Part shown: piece after piece, positions 48,801 to 60,400 of the stretch
Layout of the letters: every line of letters begins with the position of its first letter
Position numbering within the stretch: position 1 is the first letter of the stretch
Assembly: GCA_034509925.1 (NCBI GenBank)
Contig: CM067526.1
Location: forward strand, 8,198,244 to 8,262,243
Direction: 5' to 3'
Origin: Hirudinaria manillensis
Lineage: Eukaryota > Annelida > Clitellata > Hirudinida > Hirudinidae
Length of the DNA: 64,000 bases
Program-made: the position numbers and the translations under genes
Notes under the pieces: generated by a model
Database searches by the model: none
What the model was told of the DNA's origin: nothing
The model's input: only the letters and a program-made list of their open reading frames with translations

Positions 48801-51800
48801 AAAAACCCCTCCCTAGACCCGCTTCTGCGCATAATTATAAACATTCTTTTAAATATTCATTTTGCGATCATAGGATGAATCACTCTTTGAGCTATTTATT
48901 TATTGAGTAATAATTTATTCAGTGAATAATATGAATAATATTCATTGAACGTATGTCAAACCTCTCTATGTCATAAAAATTTTTCCCTCAGAAAATCTGC
49001 TCCTCTCATGGATCAGCAAGCGCCATCTTTATTGGAAAAGTATATCCTATTATCTGGCAGTCCTTTTGAACCTCATTGTGGCGTTTTGCTATCCATTTAA
49101 CGACCACGTCATTGGTTAGTCAGTTGGATGGAATCTGAGTTAGTTGATTTAAATGTAAATAAATATCTGAATGAATGCGTTGAAATGCTGATAAGAGTGA
49201 TCAACAAAAAAAATAACAAATACGAATTAAAAATATGGAAAGGAAAATTCAATGCGTTCAATTGTGTTTAACAGAGTGGCGCGAGTGTATCGGGAGTGTA
49301 TCCCTTCGGGCTATCTCTAATTTAATTCTTTTCCTTAGTTTTTGACGAATAAATTTGTGTTTTGTTAAAAAAAATAAAGAAATAAAGTGATGATGATTTT
49401 GACATAAATTATTATTTTCGCAGTGTTATTTCTAAATGGCTATTATAGCACTTTAGTTGGCACTGCTTTATTTTAATATTATTAGAACAACATGATGTTT
49501 ATGAGAATGAAACACTTAATAGTGCTACATTGATCACAATGTGCCATTCCGGGATCTCTTGCACCATTTATCCCGGTCTAGTATCAATAGCCAATTTCAT
49601 AACAATTTAATGACATTAATAGAGGTACTCTGATGCTATAGATCATTGCAATGTAACGATTTAAATTTACCACGCAAGCAAAATAAAAGCTCAAACTATC
49701 AGTCCTAACCCTAACCCCTATTATGAATTTGTTAAAATTTTGGAAATAGTCGCACTTCAGCAACTAAACCAGACCCTTGACTCTTCATTGTTTGTAGAAC
49801 TGGAAACTACAGTTTCAATGGTGATATGGGCTTTGATAGTACTTTTGGGACTCATCTCCATTTTCAAGAAGAAGCTGAGGTTCCTGGTGCTGGTCGTTTT
49901 CGTGGGTAGAATGATAACCAACTTTGGTGTCAAGCCGACCTTTTTCTTCACGGGCATCTTCAATGTTAGCACTTGAAATGTCATAATTGTTGTCTTGATC
50001 ATTCTGTTCATACGTGTATGAATATCATGAGTTATTACTATGAAGATGGCGATATTAAGTTTTTGATGTTACAATAAATTATATTTGATGTGATTACCAA
50101 TAGAGACCTACTGAAATCAAAATGACTGTTGATATCTTTTGTTACGATTTCTTTATTTCTGATCCAAATTAATATTTTTAAAAATGTAAAAAGCATTGAG
50201 AGTCTTGTTAAGTGAAGCCTGTTGATTTGACCGATACAGATAATTAACAACATCATGAGCATGGTCAGTACATTAGGTAACAATGGCACCTTTACGAAAT
50301 TATGGAAAGAACTGTTACGGGACAAGTGGTTCTGCTATCACCTCACCTGCATATTGTTCAGTCTGAGTGGACTCTTTGTCCATGAATTCTTCTACAGCCT
50401 CCTGGTATGTTGTCCCTCGGTTACAATACAATTGCCTCTACATTAACAGCTTGGAGATCAAGAAGAAATTATATCTATAAACATTATATAATTATGTATA
50501 TATTCCCTTCCAGTTATTTGACATAATCTATAGAGAGGAGACGCTGATGAATGTCATCCAGTCTGTAACTAGAAATGGAAGATCCATTCTCCTTACGGCA
50601 GTGTTGGCCGTCATTTTGATTTACCTCTTCTCCATCGTTGGATTTGTGTTTTTCAGGAATGACTTTCTTGCAGAGGTCGAAGTTATTGTCTCAGAGGAGA
50701 TTAATGAAGGTTAAATTTATTTTTAAAATGCTTAATAATTATGTTATGTTATTTAATTTCATCAATATAATAAACTCAAGATTATGTTATTGATTTGAGG
50801 CCTGATTCTTATGGCTCACATTAATTAGAAGCGCAACTGCAGGAATTAGCTAATCATTATGTATTGGAAATTAGTCTAATAGAAATTGGTAACTCTATTA
50901 TTGTTAATGCTTTGAACAGTAGGTTAAAAATCAATTTATTTAACAATTACCTTCTAGTGACTCCAACCCTCTGCTTCAAAAATGAAACCAACATTTCAAA
51001 CGACTGCAATGATACAGTACCTTATTTGCTATCGGACGCACGTTAGACAATGATTTGGCAGATTTTCGTTTTATTTGATTTTCATCTTATTTGGATTCTT
51101 TCAAAGACGAAACTGATAAGAGTTATTAAGAAGTAATCATTGCTTCGCCTTTAATAAATAATTAATTATGATACTCGGTCATTAATTTAAAGACTACGAT
51201 GCTCAGTCAAAGAGCTTACAGTCCACGAAGGAAAGACATTGTGATTCTTTGATCATTTGCATAATAACAGTACTTAACGAAGGACTCAGAAACGGAGGAG
51301 GAATTGGTGATGTTCTGAGGAAACCGAGTAACAAGGTTAAGCAATGTTAATCGGTATAATAACAAAGACTATTATACATACATATGTATTACCCATTGCT
51401 TACCAATCACGTATGGACTAAAGTACGAGTCAAAATTGGTCATCAATAAATGCCGTAATTACGTATCCATAATCTTCATTTCATCGCAGGAATCCTTATT
51501 TTATGCTCGCATCGTGTACGACTTGTTGTTCTTCTTCATAATCATCATCATCACTTTGAATCTCATCTTCGGTGTCATCATTGACACCTTTGCTGATCTA
51601 AGGAGTGAAAAACAGCAGAAGGAGGAGATCCTGAAGAATTCATGCTTCATTTGTGGTTGGTTTTGAACGTAATTTTTGTCATCAAATGGATTTCGGCAGG
51701 TCATTCCAAGCGAGCATCATTCCCTACCCAAGATAAAATTAGCCTGCTGATAAGTTCGATTGCTGCACTATTTAAAACCGCTTAATAAAAAATATTGAAT

Positions 51801-52544
51801 CTTCAAAGAACCTCACATTTCTAAACTCAGCGCAACTGAAATCCTGGCCCTTAAATTTCGAATTTTATTAAAAATACAGAGAACAACTAATGAATTCTAA
51901 GATAACGTGCTGATAGGTCTGGAAAGATCTGCTTTTGACAATAAGAACGTTTCATTCGAGGACCACTGCTTGTTGGAACACAACATGTGGAATTACATTT
52001 ATTTCATCATCTACTTGAAACTGAAGAGTCCCCTTGAGCACTGTGGCATCGAGCGTTATGTCTTCAATCATATCGAGGTAACGTGATGGATGTTTTCGCA
52101 GGCAATTCTTAGTTTTTTTTTTTATTTTAGATTTTTTTGACAGTTAATCGATGTACATGCAAACATTATTCTTTAATTTCTCCTTAATTAAAAGAATTTA
52201 CTTTCTGATTTGAAAGCACCCTTAAATAGAATAGACAGTGGAATAATTTATGGTGATTTTGGAACAATATATAATTTCATATATCAAGATAAGATCCTCT
52301 TGCTTTGAAACAATTTTTTAAATATGTACTTTTCAAAGATAATCCACTCCAATGCGCTTCGTTTTAGGATGACAACCTGGATTGGTTTCCACACCTGAGG
52401 GCCATGTCACTTGTAGAGGAGGAAGAAGACAAAAGTGCGGTGAATGAGATGCAGAACATGAATGAGAGGATTGCTTCCATCAATAAATTGGCTTCTCATC
52501 TCTCACAACAGATGCAAGAGATTAAAGAACAATTGAATCTGTGA
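32370..52544 (+). CDS. ITPR: Inositol 1,4,5-trisphosphate receptor, complete gene, about 55 exons
   Basis: The ER calcium release channel: a homotetramer opened by IP3 and cytosolic calcium. The start is ATG at 32370 (an in-frame TAA lies at 32364) and the stop is TGA at 52542-52544. I could place exons over the whole protein; they sum to 7959 bases, about 2652 residues (vertebrate IP3 receptors have roughly 2670-2750), or 2677 with a 75-base candidate cassette. Order: suppressor and IP3-binding domains (32370-36838), regulatory/coupling region (36993-48581), six-helix channel, zinc finger and C-terminal coiled coil (48992-52544). Four introns begin with GC. Uncertain points: the exon 15 donor (37128 or 37131) and the start of the exon near 38506. 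The other exon borders keep reading phase. Only one such gene is visible, as is usual in invertebrates. Confidence 0.97.
34912..34986 (+). other. ITPR: Candidate in-frame cassette exon of the IP3 receptor (25 codons)
   Basis: Between WEVE (ends 34858) and [10 protein letters not shown] (starts 35254), sequences that are contiguous in the receptors I know, lies a phase 0-0 block with acceptor CCAAATAG before it and donor GTAAAT after it. It encodes 25 residues starting [12 protein letters not shown] and ending SGAPMGY, is much richer in G and C than the intron around it, and is free of stops. Inclusion would add a loop in the second trefoil domain. Vertebrate IP3R1 has a regulated exon in the N-terminal region, but as I recall not at this joint. 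Confidence 0.6.
36993..48581 (+). other. ITPR: IP3 receptor regulatory and coupling region exons
   Basis: Exons: 36993-37131, 37383-37561, 37865-37960, 38160-38307, 38506-38618, 38767-38920, 39098-39224, 39387-39472, 39656-39752, 39881-39932, 40000-40159, 40405-40551, 40761-40943, 41010-41139, 41629-41822, 41972-42019, 42094-42345, 42830-42955, 43211-43348, 43466-43577, 43862-44025, 44283-44428, 44759-44879, 45109-45225, 45535-45666, 45783-45919, 46256-46523, 46874-47074, 47249-47359, 47637-47732, 47929-48039, 48248-48581. Conserved landmarks include [70 protein letters not shown] and the FxxxMxWQKKLR block before the first membrane helix. Introns after 38920 and 39932 start with GC; the second is proven by reading phase. 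Confidence 0.9.
48992..52544 (+). other. ITPR: IP3 receptor channel, zinc-finger and coiled-coil exons
   Basis: Exons: 48992-49114 (S1), 49750-49964 (S2, S3), 50240-50404 (S4, ends [10 protein letters not shown]), 50514-50709 (S5), 50958-51041 (lumenal loop with three NxS/T sequons and two Cys), 51193-51335 (pore helix and filter GGGIGD), 51490-51655 (S6, [16 protein letters not shown], then the first zinc pair CFIC), 51917-52077 (His pair EDHCLLEH, then HNMW), 52368-52544 (C-terminal coiled coil, ends at TGA). All canonical parts are there, so a working channel is expected. The filter has Ile where mammalian IP3 receptors have Val. Confidence 0.95.
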
Positions 52545-53371
52545 TTGTCATCACTTTTATCTCAAAACAATTTAATTACTTAACAATTATCTTATTCCGG
52601 TAAAAGTTCGGGTATAGATGAATTCATGATTTCTAGATTTGTAAGACTCTGGACAAAAGATGTTTGAGTGTCAAATCAGACTTAAAACAATTTCGTTTGG
52701 TTGCTTACTATCGTTGAGTGCATGTGGCAGATAGAGACCTGCACGGACCAATCGGCTTCAGCCAGATGAGCAAAAAAAATTCGGCCCGAATAGGTCTCTA
52801 GCGGCAGACACATATTTCTTTCTAAGTATTACAATTAAATTAAGGCAGGGATATTTAAATGGCAGCCCGCTGCCCAGATCTGGACAGCCAAAGGATCTAA
52901 GCCTTTAACTTTAGATTAAATGTATTTCAAAACACTTTATAATCTAATATTTTTACCTAGATATTACGAAATCATTAAATTAGCCTCAGTAGGTAAACAT
53001 TCTCGAGATCACCCGAACCTTTTCGGACGGACCTAAATTTTCCATGAGTCATTTTCCCTGGTGTGAAAGGCCAAACGCATACCCCTACGTGCGTTCGATT
53101 CTTGAAAAAAAATGTCTTATGATAGTCCTCGTGATATAATATCTTGATTATTGTGAAGACAATCCTAATGATTTATGTACAATTTTACAAACAGGGCAGA
53201 ACAGTTTTATTTGTACTGTAGGTATACAAACAAAAACGAAATATTTCAACCTTGCATATATGAGCCTGAGCCCTTCTGCCGACAAAATATTACAACAAAG
53301 GCGATAATTTATTGTGAATTAAACGTTAATAAAACAATTCAAGAGATGATCAATAATGTCAATATAATGAA
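52545..53371. other. Space between the converging IP3 receptor and aladin genes
   Basis: 827 bases holding both 3' UTRs and a 69-base MITE at 52732-52800. From 53175 to 53474 the plus strand has an open frame, partly antisense to the last aladin exon, whose product would carry NxT sequons, four Cys and a C-terminal hydrophobic segment; see findings. No firm gene. Confidence 0.5.
52732..52800. mobile_element. 69-base hAT-like MITE with 8-base target duplication
   Basis: Imperfect terminal inverted repeats start TAGAGACCTGCACGGACC on the left and, read from the other end, TAGAGACCTATTCGGGCC on the right. The flanks are GTGGCAGA (52724-52731) and GCGGCAGA (52801-52808), an 8-base duplication with one change, as made by hAT transposases. 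It is non-autonomous, with no coding capacity, and lies in the 3' UTR zone of the IP3 receptor. Confidence 0.7.
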
Positions 53372-56300
53372 TTATTGGGAGATATTAAAATCTCTTGAAA
53401 ATATGCTTCCGATTCTCCTAGTCGGAGTCTTGATAACCTCTGCATTACTTTGGAGAGCATTTTTGGGAACATAGAAAAGAGGCACATGTGATACTCTACC
53501 TGATGACCATGCCTTCAAAACAAAGTAATTAAATTTACTTTTAAATTGTAAAATAATATTTAAATATTAGTTCCTCGTGATGAGAATTGGTGAAACAATT
53601 TAATTGGTACCTTACAATTAGAAAACAAATATAAATGCAAATTTAAATAAAATCAGTGATGCACAAAACTCCAGGAATGGAAGAAAAAAACTTCAAAAAC
53701 AAGGAAACTGATTTTTATATCCTTAAAGTGTGAGTTAAAAGCACTTACAATGGTAAGCAGAGAACCATGTGCGTAGGTTGGCTTGAATGACATACACACT
53801 GGAACTTCATCTGCTTTCCCCTTTATGAGACCCCTTCAAAATATTGAGTAAATTTATTATTAAATGAATGATTTTGGAAATGAAATAATCATTCAACATC
53901 ATGCAGAATTCTCACTGGAGGCAATGGTCGATTCAATTTCGTTAAATCATCATCAACAGAGTTATTACAATAGATTACTGAATTCGGTAATCTGATTGTG
54001 ATTAAATTGATTAAATAAAAATTAACGATGAAGAGCATGCAAATGAAACAAAGAACTGCTAATAACCTCGGAATTGCCTCAAAGGTCGGCGTCCATCTCG
54101 TTTGGAAAAGTGCAATTAGATTGGCTGATGACCCTGCACACATTAACAATATTAACACACATTAACAATATTAACACATTAACACACATTAACAATATTA
54201 ACACACTAACACATTAACACACATTAACAATATTAACACATTAACAATATTAACTAATGTATAACTAGTCTGAAAATTTCTAACATAATAATTAATTACT
54301 GACCTTTGAACATAACAGCCAATCGTTCACCATGAGGATCCCAGGAAAGACTCTGAACAGTCCCACCAACACTAACAGAGTACCACTTATTATTATTGTT
54401 ATTCACTTTTATTAAATTAATTCATTAATTAATTTCATTATCAAAGAGGTATTAAATTCTGTAACATGATGTAAAGAGTCTAACTTAAAATAAGATTTTT
54501 AAAAAAATCAGGTCAAGTCTTTAAAAAAGTGCAAACCAACCAAAGTTCATTTGTTTCTTGGAAACAATTCAAATCTATGACAGGTTTTGGTGGCTTCACA
54601 GACTTGAGTGTGTTTTCAGCATCCGACGGCAGGAAGCCAATGCCGTAGATTGTGGGATCCTCAGATGTTGTAAACAGCAATGTGCTCCCATCAGGACTCC
54701 AGCAATAAGACTATTAAAACAAATAAATAATCTATTTAAATATCACACATGCAATTCTGACAATAGCTAGGGGGACCCAAGATGGTTTCTTGATCAGCTT
54801 TGACTATTCAAAGGGACGATGTCACTGATATAGTTGTTAAATACATGAGCTTAGGAAGTACTTATCATTAGCATTTTATGAATTATAAAACTTAATTAAT
54901 AATTTAGATATTTTCAAGATTTAAAACTTATTAAATCTGATGAACCAAGACATCGCAACCAGGTTCATGTCCTGTGTTTACAGACCTGACACCTGCCTAA
55001 TAAATTGCCCCACGTTCCGCACTGCCACGACAAGCATTCGAAGAGCCTGAAAAAATGTTAAAATAAATAAAAATAAAGAGAAATGAAAAAGCAACACAAA
55101 TTTCATTTTCATGCATGCAATTAATTGGTCATTAATTCCACACATAGAGCCAGTTGGCTTTACCAATTTATCGTTTTCTCACAAAAATTTTATTAATAAA
55201 AATTAATTTAAAAAAAAACACAATAACAAAGTCCCTTAAGTCCTAAACTTACATGAAACTTGGAGAAGAACAGGTTGCCATGAGCTTCAGAGAATCAGGT
55301 GAGAACTGAGCACTGATGAAACCTCCGCAACCAACTTTCATGATGGCCTGCTGTTCTTCAAGGTCCACATTCCACACCTTGTATTGAATTAAATGCAAAT
55401 TAATTTAATATCTTTAATAACTTTGAAATGATACTTCCATACTATGATGGTCCAACATATTTTTCATAACTGAAAACAAATGTTGCAACAGGTATTAATT
55501 TTCATTCATTATCTATTGCCACTAATAATCAAGACGGCTTAAATTCAGGTAAAATAATATTCTGTGCAACGACATATTGGAAAGAAAAAAAATGAGCCTA
55601 TGTAGATCCACATAATAAGGTAGAAAAAGCTCTTCTGCACAAATTTGGACCTAATCTAAATTAATTTAATATTTAAATTAATAGCTGCACGTAATTAATT
55701 GGCAAAAACTTGAGACAATTCGATAAACCTCAAATATTTTATCTTCATTTGTTTTATCTTTTAATTTTATATTTTGTGAACAAAAAATATTACACTAATT
55801 AAACATTATTAGTTCAAATTATATTCAAATAAATAATTGTTATTACCACAACAGCATTATCGACTGGCGAACAGGTGACCAGCAGGTTTCCATGAGGGTC
55901 CCAAGCAACGGAGGATAAAGGGCAGTGACCGGGTTTGATGAGAACCTGCGTGGTTTGACTCAGAGCAGACTTCATGTATGCAGTCGATGGACTCAGGTTC
56001 CAAATTAACAAGCAACTGTGGCATGCCACTGCCAACGTGGTAGCTGAGAATGGTCTTAGAACAAATAGTAATTAGCATTAAAATAATCATATTGATGATG
56101 TAATATCACAACCGAGTAAGGTGACTTGATAAAATGAATTACCTCCAAGAAATGCTGGCAATGCCCTTTTGATTTGGGTGTTTCAGAGTCTGAATATCTT
56201 TCGTGCACGAGTAATTCTTCACCAAAATCTCATCATCTTTTATGGCAATTGCAATCTTGTCGCAGTGTGGGTGCCATGCCAAACATCTTACATAGCTTTC

Positions 56301-57426
56301 CCTCCTATTCACAATCGATAAGGAAAAGCCAAATTAGATCTTTGATAAAAATCAACAAACTGTTACAAAATAATGACCATTGTCTTGTGCTTGAAAAATC
56401 ATTTATGAGGACATCAGTGGGCATCTTAAATAAATTAAATAAAATTATAATAAAATTTCGACTAATTTTTAGGATTTTTAATTATGAGGACATCAGTGGG
56501 CATCTTAAATAAATTAAATAAAATTATAATAAAATTTCGACTAATTTTTAGACTTGATTAAAATTTAATAAAAACTGACAGCCAAATGTGGTGACTTGAG
56601 CCACCTGAAGAATGACAATGAAACCGAAGCCCACTTTGAAACAAGGTGGAAGGCTGAAAATGATATAAATAAATGAAATAAATAATCTGTTGTTATTATT
56701 ATTGTTGTTGCAATTCAAATGTGGGTCGTTAACTTGTGTAGAGACAACATTTTAATTGATTACTTGTTTTAATTAAAGTTGATGCATCTTATAGCGAACT
56801 GTAAACGATCATCTATCAATTCTCAAAATCACAAGCACATACATCTAACTTATAGTATATTAATATGGACAATCAGATAAATTGGTGTGACATCATAACT
56901 TGTTAAGAATATTAGCCTAACATGATCAATATATTATCTTTTGAATTACCAGGGCTTGAAGTCTTTTGCTTCAGGCTTGTGAGCTCTACAAGTAATCCAG
57001 TAAATCCATGTTTTGACCTGTAATGAGGTGATGCAAAACAGTATCATCACATAACTAAATAAGCAATAAATATGAAAAAAAGTTATAGCGATTTATCTGA
57101 CATTTTACGAAGAATCGACCAGTAGTGAACCTACCATGCCTGTACAAGTCGTAATTTTAAGGATTCATCGTTTTCCAGAAACACGGCATTAGTCAGCTCT
57201 CTTGAACGTATGAATTTTGATTTTTCGCTGGTGCAATTAATGTCTTCAAATTCTAGTTCCTAAAAAATGTATCATTACAGACCTACATATATAACAATTT
57301 CCTTTGAATTTTTTAAACCTCTACTCCTGATGTTGCGGCTTCCACAAAATGCAGCTGAGCATTTCTTTCACATGTCGTATAACAATTGTAAGGCGGTGGG
57401 GATGGAAAATAAACCTGAGAATTCAT
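53372..57426 (-). CDS. AAAS: Aladin, WD-repeat nucleoporin, 14 exons (about 501 aa)
   Basis: Nuclear pore WD-repeat protein, held at the pore by NDC1 in mammals; mutated in human triple A syndrome. Exons in transcript order: 57426-57319, 57259-57135, 57017-56950, 56653-56583, 56424-56378, 56304-56143, 56054-55847, 55377-55253, 55046-54986, 54710-54541, 54371-54304, 54133-54067, 53833-53749, 53512-53372. Family landmarks recalled from human aladin: N-terminal FPSPPPY, RCLAWHPHCDKIAIAI, LAVACHSCLLIWNLSP, VAWDPHGN with SPVDNAVV, GRCQ-SYCWSPDGS, SLSWDPHGERLAVM, ALFQTRWTP, and the tail WSSGRVSHVPLFYVP. The sum is 1506 bases, 501 residues (human 546; the human C-terminal tail is longer). The exon 4 donor is doubtful: phase demands TTG followed by GC (56582-56581). 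A duplicated acceptor precedes exon 5. Tail to tail with the IP3 receptor. Confidence 0.93.
54136..54255. repeat. Minisatellite of ACATTAAC/AATATTAAC units in aladin intron 11
   Basis: About 120 bases of imperfect tandem repeats built from ACACATTAAC and AATATTAAC modules, filling most of the intron between 54134 and 54303. Intronic; it starts just 2 bases beyond the exon boundary at 54133, so its length may influence the acceptor region of exon 12. Confidence 0.9.
56403..56551. repeat. Tandem duplication (2 x 70 bases, period 79) covering an aladin splice acceptor
   Basis: Bases 56403-56472 recur without change at 56482-56551. On the minus strand each unit carries an AT-rich tract, the acceptor TTATTTAAG and the first 22 bases of aladin exon 5. 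Only the unit at 56403 continues into the full exon (to 56378); the other runs into intron, making a decoy acceptor upstream. Confidence 0.9.
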
Positions 57427-60400
57427 ACTTTATGCAATAAATAAATCTCTAAAAAATCCAAATTTGCACGCAATTTAAAGCAGTGTTGACTCAGATTCCT
57501 TCCCTCCAGTAATACGGCTTATGTAAACATAGACCAACGAATTGCTGATGAATCTATTAAAATTTTTAAATATTTTAATCATTTATTATTTAAACAAATA
57601 ATATTCACGAATTACTTGACCGACAAAATTTCTTTAAAGTGACCATATAATTTACAGCGTTTATTTCGCTAACTTTTAAAAATTAATCTGATAAATATTG
57701 TGTCCCTCGAAACAGCAAAATGCAATTGTAATGTAATGTGGAATAGTTAGCAATTCCCTTATTTCCTTCGAAGGAAGTATACCTAATCCAGTGACACCAC
57801 AGATCGTGCTAGAAACTCATTGTGTCACATATGGCTTAATGGCTTTTTGCGGCCTTCTCTCTTCCTGTTGATAGTCCAATGATAATATGACCTTCAAATT
57901 TCCGGAAAACCCTCAAAATTGTTTTCATTTTCATTGGGCTGCAATCAAAGATCTTTTAGATCATGGGTATAAGCTAATACTAGTCGAAGCCTTTTGTTTT
58001 ACTACAATACTTGTATAATATTTTAACGTGGTTGAACTGTAAGCACTAAAAACAGTATCATAACTTTAAAAAATCGCCTTGTTACTTTTTAACATTTTAG
58101 ATTTTTTTAATTTTTACTCCTCAAAACACAGCCCCTCCCCAGGGTACGTTGGCCACACACTTGGGTCTTTCACCGTAAACATTTTACTCAAACAAATGAA
58201 ATGAAAGTACTGTGAAATCCAAAACATATTAAACTGTTTAATTTAAGAAATAATTATTAAATCAGGAAAGATTGTCATAAAGTTACAGTTATTCTTGTAA
58301 AACATTATTTAAAATTGTCCTTTTCTTCAAAGCTGCAAATATGTCGATGGTTTCATCAAAATCCTTGTTTTCCACTCTTAATTAATAAAGGAGCCAGATC
58401 AGAAGCTTTGCATGTTCTCTTACTTTAAGCTGATACTATAAGCTTTACTGATATGCAGATTTTAAAAATAATTGGGTATGAAGAAAATTTTGTGAGAAAA
58501 CTAATCTTACAAATCAGAATTAATCTTACAAATTATAAAACATCAAACACAAACCAGTTTTTGACTTTCAATACCAGCTCTAAAAGCACGTCTTGTAAGT
58601 CTTTTAGAAATACTCATAATTATTTCTTTTAGAAGCTTATCCTTGGATCACTTTTAGAACAAATACCACTAATCCGGAGCAAACAATAAAAATGATCACT
58701 ACATTTCTGCACTACACTCTATTGTTTTATTCTTGCATAGCTAGTTTCCAATTTAAAAAAATTTTTCTCTTGCCATTCTTTTTTTTAAAACTTCCTTCTA
58801 CTTAACTTCCTTAACCTTCCTTCCACCGAAATTACATGCTGATATTAGTTTAATGGCCTTCATTTGACACTCCATTATATTGTAAATGATTGTACTTTCG
58901 AGCAGAAAATCTTGACTTTTCTGACTTTGTCACTAACATGTCGAGAGTTATGTCTTTAATATGCAGGTACAGAAACAAGATATATGCTTGATTTATTTTA
59001 AAAAAACAACTGCCACATTGTGAAATGGAAAAGCAATCATTGATGGGAGCGGGCGAAATGTTTAGAAATATTCAAATTTAGGTTTAAACCTGCGCAGGTT
59101 GCCGATCTCAAAAAGATGCCTCTTTCTGTATCGCGAGAATCATCAGCATCATCATTATCAGTCTTTCAACTTGTTGAGGGCTTTTGGAATAGAACTTTTA
59201 TAAGTTTTATGATTAAATAGTCTTAATATTCAAATAAAAATACATTTATTAAACTTGTTGCATGGTTTATAGATTTTCAGTTTGTTAATGTAAAGCGCAT
59301 TGATCATAAAGAGACTTTTTACATGACAGTAGCCATGGTAACATAATATATTTTTAAAAAAAACTTGTTTTGCATATAAATACAAAATACCATTTTGTAG
59401 ATTTTTATTTTTGCAAAAAATATTTTATAAAGTTTTTATATATGAAAACCTTTTAACGACTCCGTACTTCGGAAGCAGACAACCAATCACATTCTTGCTA
59501 TACATCCGTTTATTCATTTATTAGGTCGTGACCTCTTACCTTACGTGCGCCGATGTTGTTCTGTTGTGGATTTTAACTCAAATTTCCTTTTTAATTGGAC
59601 GATCTGAAAAGATTACTTGATTAGGTGATGAATGCCCAACCAACGGATAATTGATCTGGAGTTCAGCACAACTCTGACTTCCTGGACAAGTAAACCATAT
59701 AATTTCTTAAATCTCTATTGTTTGTTTTTACAATTGTTTACAATTTTTGTCGCGTCCGATTTCTTCATTAGGATTGTCAGAACATTTATTATTGACGTTC
59801 ACTATGAGCGCGAATGGCGGGCCGAAACATTTGAGAGAATGTAATATCTACCGTGATCGTAGGAAACTAACGAATTATTCACGCACATTTTGACTCATTC
59901 GAAAGGCATTAGCCTGTCTGACCTTTGATATTTGTCGAAAAGGTTGAGTTCAAGATGGCGTTTGAAAGTAGATTAAGACATGATCTAGATTCATAATTTA
60001 TGCTAATGCAACATTTTGAATTTGTTTATGAGTAATTTTATATTTTTGACTTAGACACCATTCACTTCAGTGTATACATTAGAAGGAAATGTGTAATGCC
60101 AATAGACATTTGTTTGTAAATTTATATTCCTGGGAAATGTTTTAGAGATTATATCTTCAGTGAATTGTCAATATAGAGCCACTCAGGCTGGAGTACTAAT
60201 AATGAACTACAACTCAAGTCTGATTAGCATGCTTCAGTTTTTGTGATCTGATTTCCTAATGTTGCATGGTGAACAACAATTTCAAACGTGCTCATGGAAT
60301 CTCACTGAAGATTGTGACCTTTCTCCTTTTATCAGTGCATGTGTTAAGAGACTGAGTTTAGAGGATTTTGACCTATTTATTCTTCTGCTCAGACATATTT

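Noticed and set aside
48600..48850. Overlapping minus-strand frames suggesting a transposon in the IP3 receptor intron 48582-48991
   Set aside because: No transposase or reverse transcriptase motif, no terminal repeats and no target duplication could be seen.
49700..49722. CCTAACCCTAACCCC resembling telomere repeat
   Set aside because: Barely two units inside an IP3 receptor intron; too short to be more than chance or a relic.
50864..51046. Separate 60-residue gene in the intron after IP3 receptor S5
   Set aside because: Its second half is the lumenal-loop exon 50958-51041 of the receptor itself, in phase on both sides; the first half is intron.
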